Source: Gracilibacillus halophilus YIM-C55.5
GTDB taxonomy: Bacteria; Bacillota; Bacilli; Bacillales; Amphibacillaceae
DNA length: 60,879 nucleotides
NCBI RefSeq assembly: GCF_000359605.1
Contig: NZ_APML01000025.1
Span: 1 to 60,879, forward strand
Reading direction: 5' to 3'
In this document: positions 17,104 to 28,149 of the stretch, in pieces
How the letters are laid out: each line of letters begins with the position of its first letter
How positions within the stretch are numbered: the stretch's first letter is position 1
Notes under the pieces: generated by a model
Databases searched by the model: none
What the model saw: the letters and a program-made list of their open reading frames with translations, nothing else
What the model was told of the DNA's origin: nothing
Made by a program: the position numbers and the translations under genes

Positions 17104-19053
17104 ATGAATCAATCGAGCTACAATGATGAATCGATTCAAGTACTTGAGGGACTAGAAGCGGTAAGAAAACGACCTGGCATGTACATTGGGAGTACGGATG
17201 CAAGAGGACTACACCATCTTGTCTTTGAAATTGTTGATAATGCAGTTGATGAAGCATTGTCAGGTTATGGTGATAAAATACAGGTCATTGTTCATCAAGA
17301 TCATAGTATTACTGTGAAAGATAGAGGACGTGGAATGCCTACAGGTATGCATCAAACGGGTCGTCCAACTCCAGAAGTGATTTTGACGGTTTTGCATGCT
17401 GGCGGTAAGTTTGGGCAAGGCGGTTATAAAACAAGTGGCGGTCTACACGGTGTCGGTGCTTCGGTTGTCAATGCATTATCGGAGTATTTAGAAGTAACCA
17501 TTGAACGAGATGGTTTTGTATTTAACCAACGCTTTGAAAATGGTGGGCACCCTGTTACAACCCTAGAACAAATCGGCAAAACGAAAAAGACAGGAACAAC
17601 GATTACGTTTCGCCCTGATCAATCTATATTCTCTGCATACTCTTTTCAATTCGATATTCTTTCTGAAAGATTAAGAGAAGCTGCCTTTCTATTAAAAGGG
17701 ATTACCATTGAATTAATGGATGAAAGAAATGAGACACGTAAGGAAGTATTTCATTATCCGGATGGATTAGAAGCATTTGTTACTTACTTAAACGAAGAAA
17801 AAGATACGCTCCACCAAGTCGTTTCATTTGAAGGACAACATCAAGAAATGGACGTTGACTTTGCCTTTCAGTTTAATGATGGTTATGCAGAGAACATTCT
17901 TTCATTTGTAAACAACGTACGTACAAAAGACGGTGGAACACATGAATCAGGTGCAAAGACTGCTATAACGCGTGTCATGAATGATTATGCTCGTAAAGTC
18001 CAACTTTTAAAAGAGAAAGATAAAAATTTAGATGGGAATGACATTCGCGAAGGATTTACAGCAGTTATTTCTGTAAAGATACCTGAAGAAAAGCTTCAGT
18101 TTGAAGGGCAGACGAAAGGAAAACTAGGAACCCCGGATGCACGTTCAGCCGTCGATAGTATTGTCGCCGAACATTTACTATATTTTTTAGAAGAGAATCC
18201 AAGTGTAGCTTCTATGCTCATTAAGAAAGCGGTTCGAGCGAAAGAAGCTAGATTAGCAGCACGAAAAGCACGCGAAGAAGCAAGAACTGGCAAACGAAAG
18301 AAAAAGAAAGACGCTTTACTTAGTGGGAAACTTACGCCTGCTCAATCACGTAATGCTGATAAAAATGAACTATACTTAGTTGAGGGTGACTCTGCTGGCG
18401 GATCAGCTAAGCAGGGAAGAGACCGAAAATTTCAGGCTGTGTTACCATTACGAGGGAAAGTAATTAACACAGAAAAGGCCAAACTAACAGATATTTTTAA
18501 AAATGAAGAAATTTCAACCATTATTCATACCATTGGCGCTGGTGTAGGCACAGAATTTGAATTAGATGATGTTCAATATAATAAAGTTGTCATCATGACA
18601 GATGCTGATACAGATGGTGCGCACATTCAAGTTTTGTTACTAACGTTTTTCTATCGATATATGCGTCAATTGATTGAAGAGGGAAAAGTATTTATTGCAT
18701 TGCCTCCTTTGTATCAAATCGCTAAAGGTAAGGGTGCGAAACGACAGGTCCAGTATGCTTGGACTGAAGAAGAATTAGACAAAATCACGAAAACTTTAAA
18801 AAATGGCTATCAACTACAACGCTATAAAGGGTTAGGCGAGATGAATGCTGATCAACTTTGGGAAACAACGATGAATCCTGAAACAAGAACATTAATTCGT
18901 GTGACGATTGATGATTTGGCACGTGCTGAACGAAGAGTGACTACATTAATGGGAGACAAAGTGGAACCGAGAAGAAATTGGATCGAATCACATGTGCAAT
19001 TTAGTTTAGAAGAAGATGATAATATTATTGATAATGAGAATATCCAGCAGTAA
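17104..19053 (+). CDS. parE: DNA topoisomerase IV subunit B
   Basis: A 649-residue ATPase subunit of topoisomerase IV, which decatenates daughter chromosomes. It has a GHKL ATPase domain (EIVDNAVDEALSGYGD near residue 40; GGLHGVGASVVNALS), a transducer domain, and a TOPRIM domain with LVEGDSAGGSAKQGRDR near 423 and TDADTDGAHI near 498. The single-block TOPRIM region, plus pairing with a neighbouring parC and not with recF/gyrA, separates it from GyrB. It forms an operon with parC, 21 bases apart. Confidence 0.97.
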   Translation: MNQSSYNDESIQVLEGLEAVRKRPGMYIGSTDARGLHHLVFEIVDNAVDEALSGYGDKIQVIVHQDHSITVKDRGRGMPTGMHQTGRPTPEVILTVLHAGGKFGQGGYKTSGGLHGVGASVVNALSEYLEVTIERDGFVFNQRFENGGHPVTTLEQIGKTKKTGTTITFRPDQSIFSAYSFQFDILSERLREAAFLLKGITIELMDERNETRKEVFHYPDGLEAFVTYLNEEKDTLHQVVSFEGQHQEMDVDFAFQFNDGYAENILSFVNNVRTKDGGTHESGAKTAITRVMNDYARKVQLLKEKDKNLDGNDIREGFTAVISVKIPEEKLQFEGQTKGKLGTPDARSAVDSIVAEHLLYFLEENPSVASMLIKKAVRAKEARLAARKAREEARTGKRKKKKDALLSGKLTPAQSRNADKNELYLVEGDSAGGSAKQGRDRKFQAVLPLRGKVINTEKAKLTDIFKNEEISTIIHTIGAGVGTEFELDDVQYNKVVIMTDADTDGAHIQVLLLTFFYRYMRQLIEEGKVFIALPPLYQIAKGKGAKRQVQYAWTEEELDKITKTLKNGYQLQRYKGLGEMNADQLWETTMNPETRTLIRVTIDDLARAERRVTTLMGDKVEPRRNWIESHVQFSLEEDDNIIDNENIQQ

Positions 19054-19074
19054 TGTCATGGAGGAGGAATTTTC

Positions 19075-21540
19075 TTGGCAGTGGAAGAGAATTATTTAGA
19101 TTTACCGTTAGAAGAAGTGATGGGTGATCGCTTCGGACGTTATAGTAAGTACATTATTCAAGATCGGGCATTACCCGATGCTCGAGATGGATTAAAACCC
19201 GTACAGCGAAGAATTTTATATGCGATGCATGAGGAGCGTAACACCCATGATAAACCATTTCGTAAATCGGCCAAAACGGTGGGTACGGTAATCGGGAATT
19301 ATCATCCGCATGGAGATTCCTCAGTATACGAGGCAATGGTCCGTTTGAGTCAGCGATGGAAACTTCGGAATGTATTGGTTGAAATGCATGGGAATAATGG
19401 AAGTGTGGATGGCGACCCGCCTGCTGCCATGCGTTATACAGAGGCAAGATTGTCGGCACTGGCTGATGAGATGATTCGTGACATTGAGAAAGAAACGGTC
19501 GATTACATACCTAACTTTGATGATACAATTGAAGAACCAGTTGTCCTTCCTGCCAAAATTCCGAATTTATTGGTCAATGGCTCTACGGGAATTTCTGCTG
19601 GTTATGCAACGGAAATTCCACCGCATAATTTGGCGGAAGTCATAGATGCGATCATTAAGAAAATCGATAAGCCAACCACGACGATGGATGAACTGCTTAC
19701 TATTATCAAAGGACCGGATTTTCCAACCGGTGGAACGTTACAAGGTTATGAAGGACTAAAAAAAGCATATGAAACCGGAAAAGGTCGCGTAGTCGTTCGC
19801 GGAAAAGCGACGATTGAACCATTAAAAGCAAATCGTGAACAAATTTTGATTGATGAAATTCCATATGAAGTCAATAAAGCAACTCTTGTAAAACGAATCG
19901 ATGAATTACGGATGGACCGCAAAGTAGAAGGCATTGCAGAAGTTCGTGATGAAACCGATCGTACAGGTTTGCGCATCGTCGTTGAGTTAAAAAAAGATGC
20001 TGACAGTTTAGGTGTTTTGCATTATCTGTATAAAAATACCGATTTACAGATCACGTACCATTTTAATATGGTCGCGATCAAGGACAAAACGCCTCAATTA
20101 TTATCACTAACTGATATGATTGAGGCGTATATTGCCCATCAGAAGGACGTTGTTGTACGGCAAACGCATTATGACTTACAGAAAGCAAATAGAAGAGCTC
20201 ATGTCGTGGAAGGATTGATCAAAGCTGTTTCTGTTTTAGATGAGTTAATTCAAACGATCCGCGCTTCCGAAGATAAAAAAGATGCCAAAAATCGGATTAT
20301 TGCTCAATTCGGTTTCACTGAAGAACAAGCGGAGGCCATTGTTACTTTACAGCTCTATCGATTGACCAATACAGATATCACTGCCTTGGAAAAGGAAGCA
20401 GAAGAATTAGAACAAGCTATTGCGCGTTATCAAGAAATTTTAAGTAATGAAAACAAATTGCTGTCAGTGATAAAAAAAGATTTACGATCAATGAAAAAGA
20501 AATATGCAACTGATCGTTGGACAAGAATTGAAGAAAAAGTTGAAGAACTACAGATCAATGTTGAGGTCACCGTCGCGAGTGAAGATGTGATTGTATCAGT
20601 AACCGATAATGGATATGTGAAACGAACGAGTACACGCTCTTATGGGGCGAGCAAGGATGAAGACCTCACGATGAAGGAAGACGATTACTTGCTTCGATTA
20701 ATGGAAGTGAATACGACGGACTATCTCTTGATATTTACTTCCAATGGTCGTTTTGTTCCATTTCCTGTTCACCAATTACCAGATATTAAATGGAAAGAGT
20801 TGGGGCAACATTTTTCAAACCTCGTTTCATTAGAAGATGATGAGACGATTGTAGAAGTCATACCTATTCGTGAGTTTCATCAAGATCACTATTTGGTGTT
20901 CTTTACTCAAAATGGTATGGTGAAAAAAAGTAAACTTGATTTATATCAATCCCAACGATATACACGACCGTTAATCGCTTTGAATTTGAAAGAAGATGAT
21001 CAATTAGTTAACGTCCATGTAACGGATGGACATACAGATGTTTTTGTTGTCTCTAATAAAGGGTACGGTTTATGGTTCCATGAATCTGAAGTTTCACCTA
21101 TCGGCCAACGTGCAACAGGTGTGAAAGCCATGCAGTTAAAACAAGATGAACACATCATTAATGGAGTTGTATTCGATGAGCAAGCGAATCCGTCACAACT
21201 ATTTGTAGCAACCCAGCGCGGTGCATGTAAGAGAATGACCTTGAATCGTTTTGAAAAAAGTTCAAGAGCAAAGAAAGGACAAGCGTTATTGCGGGAACTC
21301 AAAAAACATCCCCATTACATTGTCGGATTTGATCAGATGAATGATCACGATCGATTTATCTTAAAAACCAATGAGGGAACTGAAAGAGAAATCTCTCCAA
21401 TGGATTTACCGAATAGCGATCGGCACAGTAATGGTTCATTTGTTATTGATACAGATATCGATGGTTATATAACTTCGATTTGGAAAAAAGCAGCATTAAA
21501 TAAACCTTTTACAGAAGATCACTCAAATGTAGAAGAATAA
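19075..21540 (+). CDS. parC: DNA topoisomerase IV subunit A
   Basis: The 821-residue DNA-cleaving subunit. The active-site Tyr121 is in AAMRYTEARLS. The quinolone-resistance region (YHPHGDSSVYEAMVRLSQ) carries serine at the usual resistance position, that is the susceptible-type residue. The C-terminal beta-pinwheel repeats begin near residue 500. The start is TTG 19075 behind GGAGGA; no ATG fits the ribosome binding site. Confidence 0.97.
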   Translation: MAVEENYLDLPLEEVMGDRFGRYSKYIIQDRALPDARDGLKPVQRRILYAMHEERNTHDKPFRKSAKTVGTVIGNYHPHGDSSVYEAMVRLSQRWKLRNVLVEMHGNNGSVDGDPPAAMRYTEARLSALADEMIRDIEKETVDYIPNFDDTIEEPVVLPAKIPNLLVNGSTGISAGYATEIPPHNLAEVIDAIIKKIDKPTTTMDELLTIIKGPDFPTGGTLQGYEGLKKAYETGKGRVVVRGKATIEPLKANREQILIDEIPYEVNKATLVKRIDELRMDRKVEGIAEVRDETDRTGLRIVVELKKDADSLGVLHYLYKNTDLQITYHFNMVAIKDKTPQLLSLTDMIEAYIAHQKDVVVRQTHYDLQKANRRAHVVEGLIKAVSVLDELIQTIRASEDKKDAKNRIIAQFGFTEEQAEAIVTLQLYRLTNTDITALEKEAEELEQAIARYQEILSNENKLLSVIKKDLRSMKKKYATDRWTRIEEKVEELQINVEVTVASEDVIVSVTDNGYVKRTSTRSYGASKDEDLTMKEDDYLLRLMEVNTTDYLLIFTSNGRFVPFPVHQLPDIKWKELGQHFSNLVSLEDDETIVEVIPIREFHQDHYLVFFTQNGMVKKSKLDLYQSQRYTRPLIALNLKEDDQLVNVHVTDGHTDVFVVSNKGYGLWFHESEVSPIGQRATGVKAMQLKQDEHIINGVVFDEQANPSQLFVATQRGACKRMTLNRFEKSSRAKKGQALLRELKKHPHYIVGFDQMNDHDRFILKTNEGTEREISPMDLPNSDRHSNGSFVIDTDIDGYITSIWKKAALNKPFTEDHSNVEE

Positions 21541-21596
21541 AGGGATCCGAGCCACGTTAAGTAGTTCAGTTTCGAATGACAAACCATAAAAATATA

Positions 21597-21641
21597 TAAA
21601 ATGAGCATTGAATTGCATTGCAATTTGATGCTCATTTTTTG
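21597..21641 (+). terminator. Terminator after parC
   Basis: The outer arms AAATGAGCAT/ATGCTCATTT enclose an inner TTGCATTGCAA palindrome, followed by a run of T. It closes the parE-parC operon. Confidence 0.8.
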
Positions 21642-21791
21642 TTTCAACTGCTTTTAAAGAATACAAATGTAAAATGGCATCATTAGACACGTTTAATGGG
21701 CGGAGAGTTTTTTTATCAAGGTTGTGGCGATTTGTCTGAAAAATCAGTATAATAGGTATAGATGACCACGAGGAGTAAGGAGTTTCGATGA

Positions 21792-24700
21792 ATGATGACG
21801 ACAACAGCACAGTCTTTTGACACAAAACAAATGATATCACTTGATCATTTATTTCAGAAATACAATGCATTCGATGAACAGACAAAACTAATGGATTTAT
21901 ATACAAAAAAACAGAACCAACAGGCACATATCTGTTTTAGTGGCCATTTTTCTGCGGGGAAGTCAACGCTATTAAATCAGTTGTTGGAAGAAGATTTATT
22001 ACCCGAAAGTCCTATTCCAACGAGTGCCAACATTGTTGAAATTCATCAGGGCCATTCACAAGTTGTGGCACATACGAAAGAACAGAACGCGATTTTATTA
22101 GAAGATGATCGCTCACTAGCTGAAGTTCAAGAATTATGCCGTAATCGAGAAGAAATTACACAAGTTGATATTTGGAGAGAAAACCCATTGCTTCCATCTG
22201 ATGTCACCCTTATGGATACGCCAGGTATTGATGCTGTGGATGATGCCGACCGTATAATGACAGAATCAGCTTTACACAAAGTAGATATTGTCTATTATGT
22301 TATGGATTATAACCACGTACAATCAGAAGTTAATGCAACGTTTTTGCAACAACTTGAATCAATGAATAAGCGTTATTACGTGATTGTGAATCAAATCGAT
22401 AAACATCAAGAAGCTGAACTATCTTTTTCAAGTTATCAGCAAAGTTTAGAAAACGTATTACATCAATGGGGCTGACGCCTGAAGGGATTTATTTTACAAG
22501 TGCAAAGAATATTGAAGATCCAAACAATCAGTGGCACTTATTGCGACAACAGTTGATTCATCAGATGCATCAAGATAAGCAAAAATTGATCGAATCTACC
22601 ATTAATCAAATGATCAGCCATTTGGTGCAAGAATTTCAAGCGGATGTTGGGGATGAATTCGATTCTAAATCTCAAGATCTTGAACAAGCCATTGATCAAA
22701 TTGAAATAGAAACACCCCCCGAGCAATTACAAGAGCAACGAGATGAATTATATCATCGCAAAGCTCATATAGAAAAAGAATATAGCGACTTACTTCAACA
22801 AACTTTAAAGAATGCCCAATTAATGCCATACAACTTGCGTGAACAAGCAAGAGAATTGTTAGAAGCGTATCAACCAGATTTTAAAGTGGGTTTATTCAAA
22901 AACAGAAAAAAGATAGATAAAGCGCGTGCTGATCGATTACAATCATTCTTCGGATCCCTTCAAGAACAGGTTGAAGTACAGCTAGAATGGAAATTGCGCG
23001 ATAAAATGGTAACTTTTCTTCAGTCTTATATTGATGTTGGCGTCGATCACAATGTTTTCACGCAATCAGTTGAATCATCGCTATGCATTGATCAAATGAA
23101 TGAAGGTGCCACATTAAATGGACAATACCTATTGGTTTATTGTGAACAAGTAAGCCATCAGATCAAAAAGATTTATAAACAATATTATATGGATCTTATG
23201 AATCAATATAAACCAACGATTTTTGCTGAAATTGATCAACAGCTTACATCCATCGATCAAGAGATTCAAGAAGTAAAGAAGAAAACATCGCTCAAAGATG
23301 AGAAACAGCAACTTGAAGAGCAGTGGGAACAATTTGATGAGGTGGTATTAAACATCTTAGAGGATAACGGTGAGGTGGAAGATGATTCTGAATTTCTAGA
23401 AAAATGGCATCACTTTTATGATAAACATTATGTTCATTTTGAAGATTGGAAAACGGATCTACAAGAAGAAATCAACGTTGAATCAAACGCAACTGAAGAG
23501 AATTCAGAACAAGCTCATTTGTCCATGGATCAAACGCGCAAAGATGCGAAAACGACAATTGATTTATTATATAACCTGCCATCTTTACGTCAAATGAGAG
23601 ACGATATAAAGTTGAAACGAAACCGTTTCATACAGAAAAAGCACACCATTGCGTTATTTGGTGCTTTTAGTGCGGGGAAATCTTCCTTTGCCAATGCGTT
23701 AATTGGATCAGACGTGCTTCCTGTGTCCCCAAATCCAACAACAGCGGCGATTAATAAAATTAGTCCTCCGAACCATGACTTTGATCATGAAGAGGTATTG
23801 GTTACTATAAAGCAAGAAGGAGAGTTGCTTGGCGACATTCATTCGATTTTAGAGGATACCACCTTCTCATCCTTAAGTAGTGCGTATCATTGGCTCGATA
23901 AAAAAGACGTTGATCAATTGCCAGTGCACGATACGCATCGATCCTTTTTGCAGGCGTTTTATCAAGGGTTTACTCATATGCATGGAAGGATTGGTACATC
24001 CTATTCGATTGCAATAGAGTCTTTTGCATCGTATGTACAAGATGAAGCCATTGCATGCTTTGTGAAAGAGATGGAATTGTTTTATGATTGTCCGCTTACA
24101 CAACAAAACATTACATTAGTGGATACGCCGGGTGCTGATTCTGTCAATGCACGCCATACGGATCTAGCTTTTTCTTATATTAAAGATGCGGATGCGATTT
24201 TATTTGTTACATATTATAATCATCCATTTGCTAAAGCGGACGAAATATTCCTGCGTCGATTAGGTAAGGTAAAAGATGCCTTTCAAATGGATAAAATGTT
24301 TTTTATGATCAATGCGATCGATCTGGCTCATTCCGAACAAGATGTGGAACTTGTCACTTCATATGTGAATGAGCAGTTGATGTCATTCGATATTCAAGAT
24401 CCGCGGTTATTTCCGTTATCATCAAAACAAGCTTTAGATCAGAAAAGTAGAGGAGAGCAAGATGAGCGTTTTACCGAGTTCGAAACCGTTTTTTATCAAT
24501 TTATCTCGCAAGAATTGACCCAAATCAGTATGCGAGCTATATATACGGATATTGAACGTGCTTATCGCTTCGTGAATCGCTGGTTACACACATTAACACT
24601 GGATGCTGAAGATAAAGAACAATTTCTAAAGCGGTACTTAAAGCATCAGAATCATATGGTTGAGAAGATTGATTCGTTTGATCAGCAACACCTGTATGCT

Positions 24701-25378
24701 GAATTACGGCAGAAACAAGAAAAACAAATGTTCTTCGTTAAACAACGTTTAGGGATTCAATTTCTTGATGTATTTCGTTCACATATTCATCCTGGAGCCA
24801 TTCAATCCAATGGAAAGAAAGGGAAAGAAGAGCTACGACTAGCGCTGGATCAATTAATTCAAGATGAGGAACAAATTTTGATTGATGAATTAAAAGCGAT
24901 TATCGTTCGATTGGAGACAAGTTATAATCAAGCTTTCGCAACATTTCATCAAACCTTAAATGATCAACTGCAACAAATCGATCAAGACTTTTCTTTAAGT
25001 GATTGGGAGCCGGTTTCATTATCAATGCCAGATTTGTCTTTTGTAGAGATATCACTAGATGATCAAACGATTCGTAAGCTGTTATCTTATTATAAGCATA
25101 CGAAAAGTTTTTTCGCTGACCAAGAACGAATGCAAATGTATGAATTTTTACAAGAAGTCATGTCCAAACAGTGGGAAACAGTTATTGATCAAGCAGCATC
25201 GGCATTTGAGCCATTTTATCAAAGCGCATGGCGAAAGAAGAAGCAGGAACTACAAGAACAGTACAAAATGCAAGTAGAAGAATATTATCAACAATTACAG
25301 AGCAGTTTGCAAAATTCAGATACAGATCAAGCATATTTACAAGAAGTGGTGGAGACGCTTGAAGCCATTGTTCGTTAA
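21792..25378 (+). pseudogene. ypbR: Double dynamin-family GTPase (YpbR type), frameshifted
   Basis: Two overlapping frames, 21792-22475 and 22466-25378, together encode one protein of about 1195 residues, the size of the fused bacterial dynamin DynA/YpbR. The first GTPase has GHFSAGKSTLLNQL and LMDTPGID; the second has GAFSAGKSSFANALIG and LVDTPGADSV. Long coiled-coil stalk segments follow each. DynA bridges and fuses membranes and helps membrane repair and phage tolerance in Bacillus. The break is at the G run 22468-22471: with one more G, the first frame reads HQWGLTPEGIYFTS straight into the second. So it is either a recent frameshift or a missing base in the assembly. The start is ATG 21792, nine bases after AAGGAG. 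Confidence 0.88.
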
Positions 25379-25388
25379 GTGTAAATAG

Positions 25389-25433
25389 GCAAACATTACG
25401 ACCTTATCTCTATTTGTCGTAATGTTTGCTTTT
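25389..25433. terminator. Bidirectional terminator between ypbR and hisJ
   Basis: A perfect 14-bp stem GCAAACATTACGAC/GTCGTAATGTTTGC with a 13-base loop, followed by TTTT. Confidence 0.92.
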
Positions 25434-25438
25434 AATGA

Positions 25439-26248
25439 TCATGTATGATTCGTTGGAAGGTGTTCAAATCCTCTGGCAATATGGGCAGATTCGTGAGAGT
25501 CGGAACCAGGATATATACCGATGCCTAGGTTTTGTGCCTGGTGTATGATGTGGATAGGCGGGTACATATTGCCACAATCCTCTTTGTACAGTCCAGCTGT
25601 ATTCATGTCTAGTGTTAGATGATTTTGTCTGATGACATATAATATGTCTTCGATCGTTTTTTCATAAGACATTTGTGGTGGAAATGACTGTCTATATTTT
25701 TCAATTAACGTGATATGACCGATTCGTTTCGGTTTATACATGCCTAGGTCTGCTTTGATAGCATGTTTTAGTGTTTGATAATACGTTTGATACACTTGAT
25801 CAACCGAGCCAAATTCTTGGACAATCCATTCGAAATTAGAACGACTAAAATCAATACATACGTAATGGTCGTTAGGCGTCTGCAACATATGAACAGATAA
25901 AATCGCATCATCCATGATCGGTCCATATGTTTGTAAAAATCGTCTCGTTTCTTCTTCGTAACCTTGAATAAAGTCGATTTCAAAACCTAAGTTAATTTTA
26001 ATTTTGTGTTGATAGTGCTTTTTTAGTTTTTGAATTTCCTCGATATAAGCATCGATGTCTTTCCAGTCCATTGCGCTGTCTTTTTCAGGCGTTGGATCTG
26101 TGAAATGAACCGGAAGTGGGGCGTGTTCTGTGAAACTTATTTCTTGTAATCCTTGTTGTATGGCCTGTTCAATATAATCAGTTGCGCGATCATTCGAGCC
26201 ATGCGGACAATATGAAGTATGTATATGGAAATCTCCATAGGTCGTCAT
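25439..26248 (-). CDS. hisJ: Histidinol-phosphatase, PHP type
   Basis: A 269-residue PHP-family phosphatase that dephosphorylates L-histidinol phosphate, the penultimate histidine step. Metal-binding motifs are FHIHTSYCPHG at residues 7-17, SFTEHAP near 40, and GSDSHESAHIARGF near the C-terminus. It is divergent from the his operon, which itself lacks a phosphatase because HisB is monofunctional, so hisJ completes the pathway. Confidence 0.95.
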   Translation of the reverse strand: MTTYGDFHIHTSYCPHGSNDRATDYIEQAIQQGLQEISFTEHAPLPVHFTDPTPEKDSAMDWKDIDAYIEEIQKLKKHYQHKIKINLGFEIDFIQGYEEETRRFLQTYGPIMDDAILSVHMLQTPNDHYVCIDFSRSNFEWIVQEFGSVDQVYQTYYQTLKHAIKADLGMYKPKRIGHITLIEKYRQSFPPQMSYEKTIEDILYVIRQNHLTLDMNTAGLYKEDCGNMYPPIHIIHQAQNLGIGIYPGSDSHESAHIARGFEHLPTNHT

Positions 26249-26308
26249 ATCAATGCACTCCTTCCATACTTTATGATAAACATTTTTGTCAAAATTGAAA
26301 AGAGTTGA

Positions 26309-26336
26309 TTGACAATATAAAAAATACTATGATAAT
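26309..26336 (+). promoter_or_regulatory. his operon promoter
   Basis: A perfect TTGACA at 26309-26314 and GATAAT at 26331-26336 have a 16-base spacer, 73 bases before hisZ. Confidence 0.75.
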
Positions 26337-26355
26337 GTATATGTTATACTAACAC

Positions 26356-26377
26356 TTTATCACGGTAGAGTGATAAA
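26356..26377. promoter_or_regulatory. Inverted repeat downstream of the his promoter (candidate operator)
   Basis: The perfect 8-bp arms TTTATCAC/GTGATAAA flank a 6-base centre, starting about 20 bases after the -10 element, where a repressor would block initiation or early elongation. A TrpR-family regulator (YerC/HisR) has been predicted for his genes in Firmicutes. Whether this is its site cannot be said from sequence alone. Confidence 0.55.
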
Positions 26378-26408
26378 ACGATAAAGCGTTTATAGGATGT
26401 GAGAATTC

Positions 26409-27532
26409 ATGTTTTTACCTGAAGGAAGTCAAGATGAAACAGGTGTACAAATATCTAATCGACTACGAGCTTCAGATATTTTCCGGCGAGTGAGTGAAAT
26501 GAGACATTTTAAGCCAATCTCGACTCCAGTTGTGGAGTATGCTAATACATTTATTAATGAAATGGCTGGAATGAAACTGGAATATATGTTGAAATGGTTT
26601 AATAATGATGGCGAAATAGAAGTATTACGACCGGATTGGACCGCAGCAGTGGCAAGAGCGATTGCTAATCAACGTCCATCAGAGCAAAAATGGTCTTATC
26701 AAGGGTCGGTATTTCGAATTGATAAGGACGGAACAGAAAGCAGGCAAGCAGGGATTGAAATTGTTCATGCTGACCGGTTTTATGGGGAAACGGAATGTCT
26801 TCTGACGGCGGTTCAATATTTAAATCAGTTAACAATTGGTCAATATGTCATTGAACTAGGACATTCATCGATTTTTAATTTATTGATTGACTCGATCGGA
26901 TTAACAAAGATAGAAGAAGAAAATTTACGCATCGCCATGCATGATAAGAAGGAAGATCGAATTACTGACATTTTACAATCATATGACCAAACGGATCTTA
27001 GCCAGACATTGATTGGTTTGATCAATGCTTATGGCGGAAAAGAAGTGATTGCGACGTATGAGAAGAAATGGAAGGATCGCCCTGAATTATTAGCTGTATT
27101 GCAACGACTTAAACAATTAATCGATGTACTAGAGACAATCGGTGTTGATGACGTCATTGTTGATTTAGGACGAGTAAAAAATTTACCTTATTATGATGGC
27201 GTGATGTTCCGCGGATTTTTAACACCATCTGGTGAGATTTGCTTTTCCGGGGGACGGTATGACCGTTTATATGAACAATTTGATCAATCCACTTCGCTGT
27301 CGGCTTAGCATTTGACGTTGATGTGTTAGCGGTGCAAATGGAACCAGTCAAACAGAAAGAAAAAGTCTGTATACTAGCATCACCAGAAACACATGTCATT
27401 GCAGAACAATACCGTACGCAACTAGAAGGAAAAACGGTTGATATTCAGTATCAGTTGGCAGAGAATCATTCCTTTGATCGCGTCTATAAAATACAAACCG
27501 TCAACAATGAATACAAGGTGGTTGAACAATGA
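26409..27532 (+). pseudogene. hisZ: ATP phosphoribosyltransferase regulatory subunit HisZ, frameshifted
   Basis: HisZ is a catalytically inactive histidyl-tRNA-synthetase paralogue that activates the short form of HisG. The first frame (26409-27308, 299 residues) carries the class II synthetase-like core, with LRPDWTAAVARA and FSGGRYDRLYEQF. It stops right after DQSTSLSA. The remaining domain continues in the next frame as AVGLAFDVDVLAVQM and runs to 27532. One missing base near 27293-27296 explains the break; the restored protein is about 373 residues. Since the downstream HisG is the short form and needs HisZ, a real loss would cause histidine auxotrophy. Confidence 0.9.
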
Positions 27533-28149
27533 AGCCAGTAATTGCACTTACAAAAGGACGATTAGAGAAGCAATTTTTAAACTTTTTCGAAACACTTGAT
27601 TATGAAACCGAACCGTTAGTTAATAAAGGGAGAAAACTTCAAGTAGAAACTGAGCAATTTTCTTTCTTTTTTGCGAAAGGACCAGATGTGACGACATATG
27701 TAGAAAACGGTATAGCCGATTTAGGTGTTGTTGGTGGCGATATTTTACTCGAACATGAACCGGATGTATTTAATTTATTTCCGTTACCGTTTGGGAAATG
27801 TCGAATGGCGTTAGCGACCAAAGCTGGTTATGAATGGCCTGATCATAAGAAACGGATTGCAAGTACTTTTACCAATATAACGAATGAGTATTATCGTGAG
27901 AAAGGCGAATCTGTAGATATTATTAAATTAGAGGGCTCCGTTGAATTAGCGCCTATTTTAGGGCTAGCTGATGGGATCGTTGATATCGTGGAAACGGGAA
28001 CCACATTGAAAGAAAATGGTTTAGTTGTACAGGATGAATTTTTATCATTTAGTGCCCGTTTAATTGCCAATCGGTCGAATTTAAAAATAAAACGTAACCA
28101 ACTCGTTCCTGTCATTGAATCATTTAAGAAAGGAGCCAATCAAGCATGA
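27529..28149 (+). CDS. hisG: ATP phosphoribosyltransferase catalytic subunit (short form)
   Basis: A 206-residue HisG that lacks the C-terminal regulatory domain and so depends on HisZ. It condenses ATP with PRPP, committing to histidine synthesis. The family segments ALTKGRLEKQ, GIADLGVVGGD and the PRPP loop DGIVDIVETGTTLKENGL are clear. ATGA overlap with the hisZ tail and ATGA overlap with hisD indicate tight coupling. Confidence 0.96.
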   Translation: MKPVIALTKGRLEKQFLNFFETLDYETEPLVNKGRKLQVETEQFSFFFAKGPDVTTYVENGIADLGVVGGDILLEHEPDVFNLFPLPFGKCRMALATKAGYEWPDHKKRIASTFTNITNEYYREKGESVDIIKLEGSVELAPILGLADGIVDIVETGTTLKENGLVVQDEFLSFSARLIANRSNLKIKRNQLVPVIESFKKGANQA

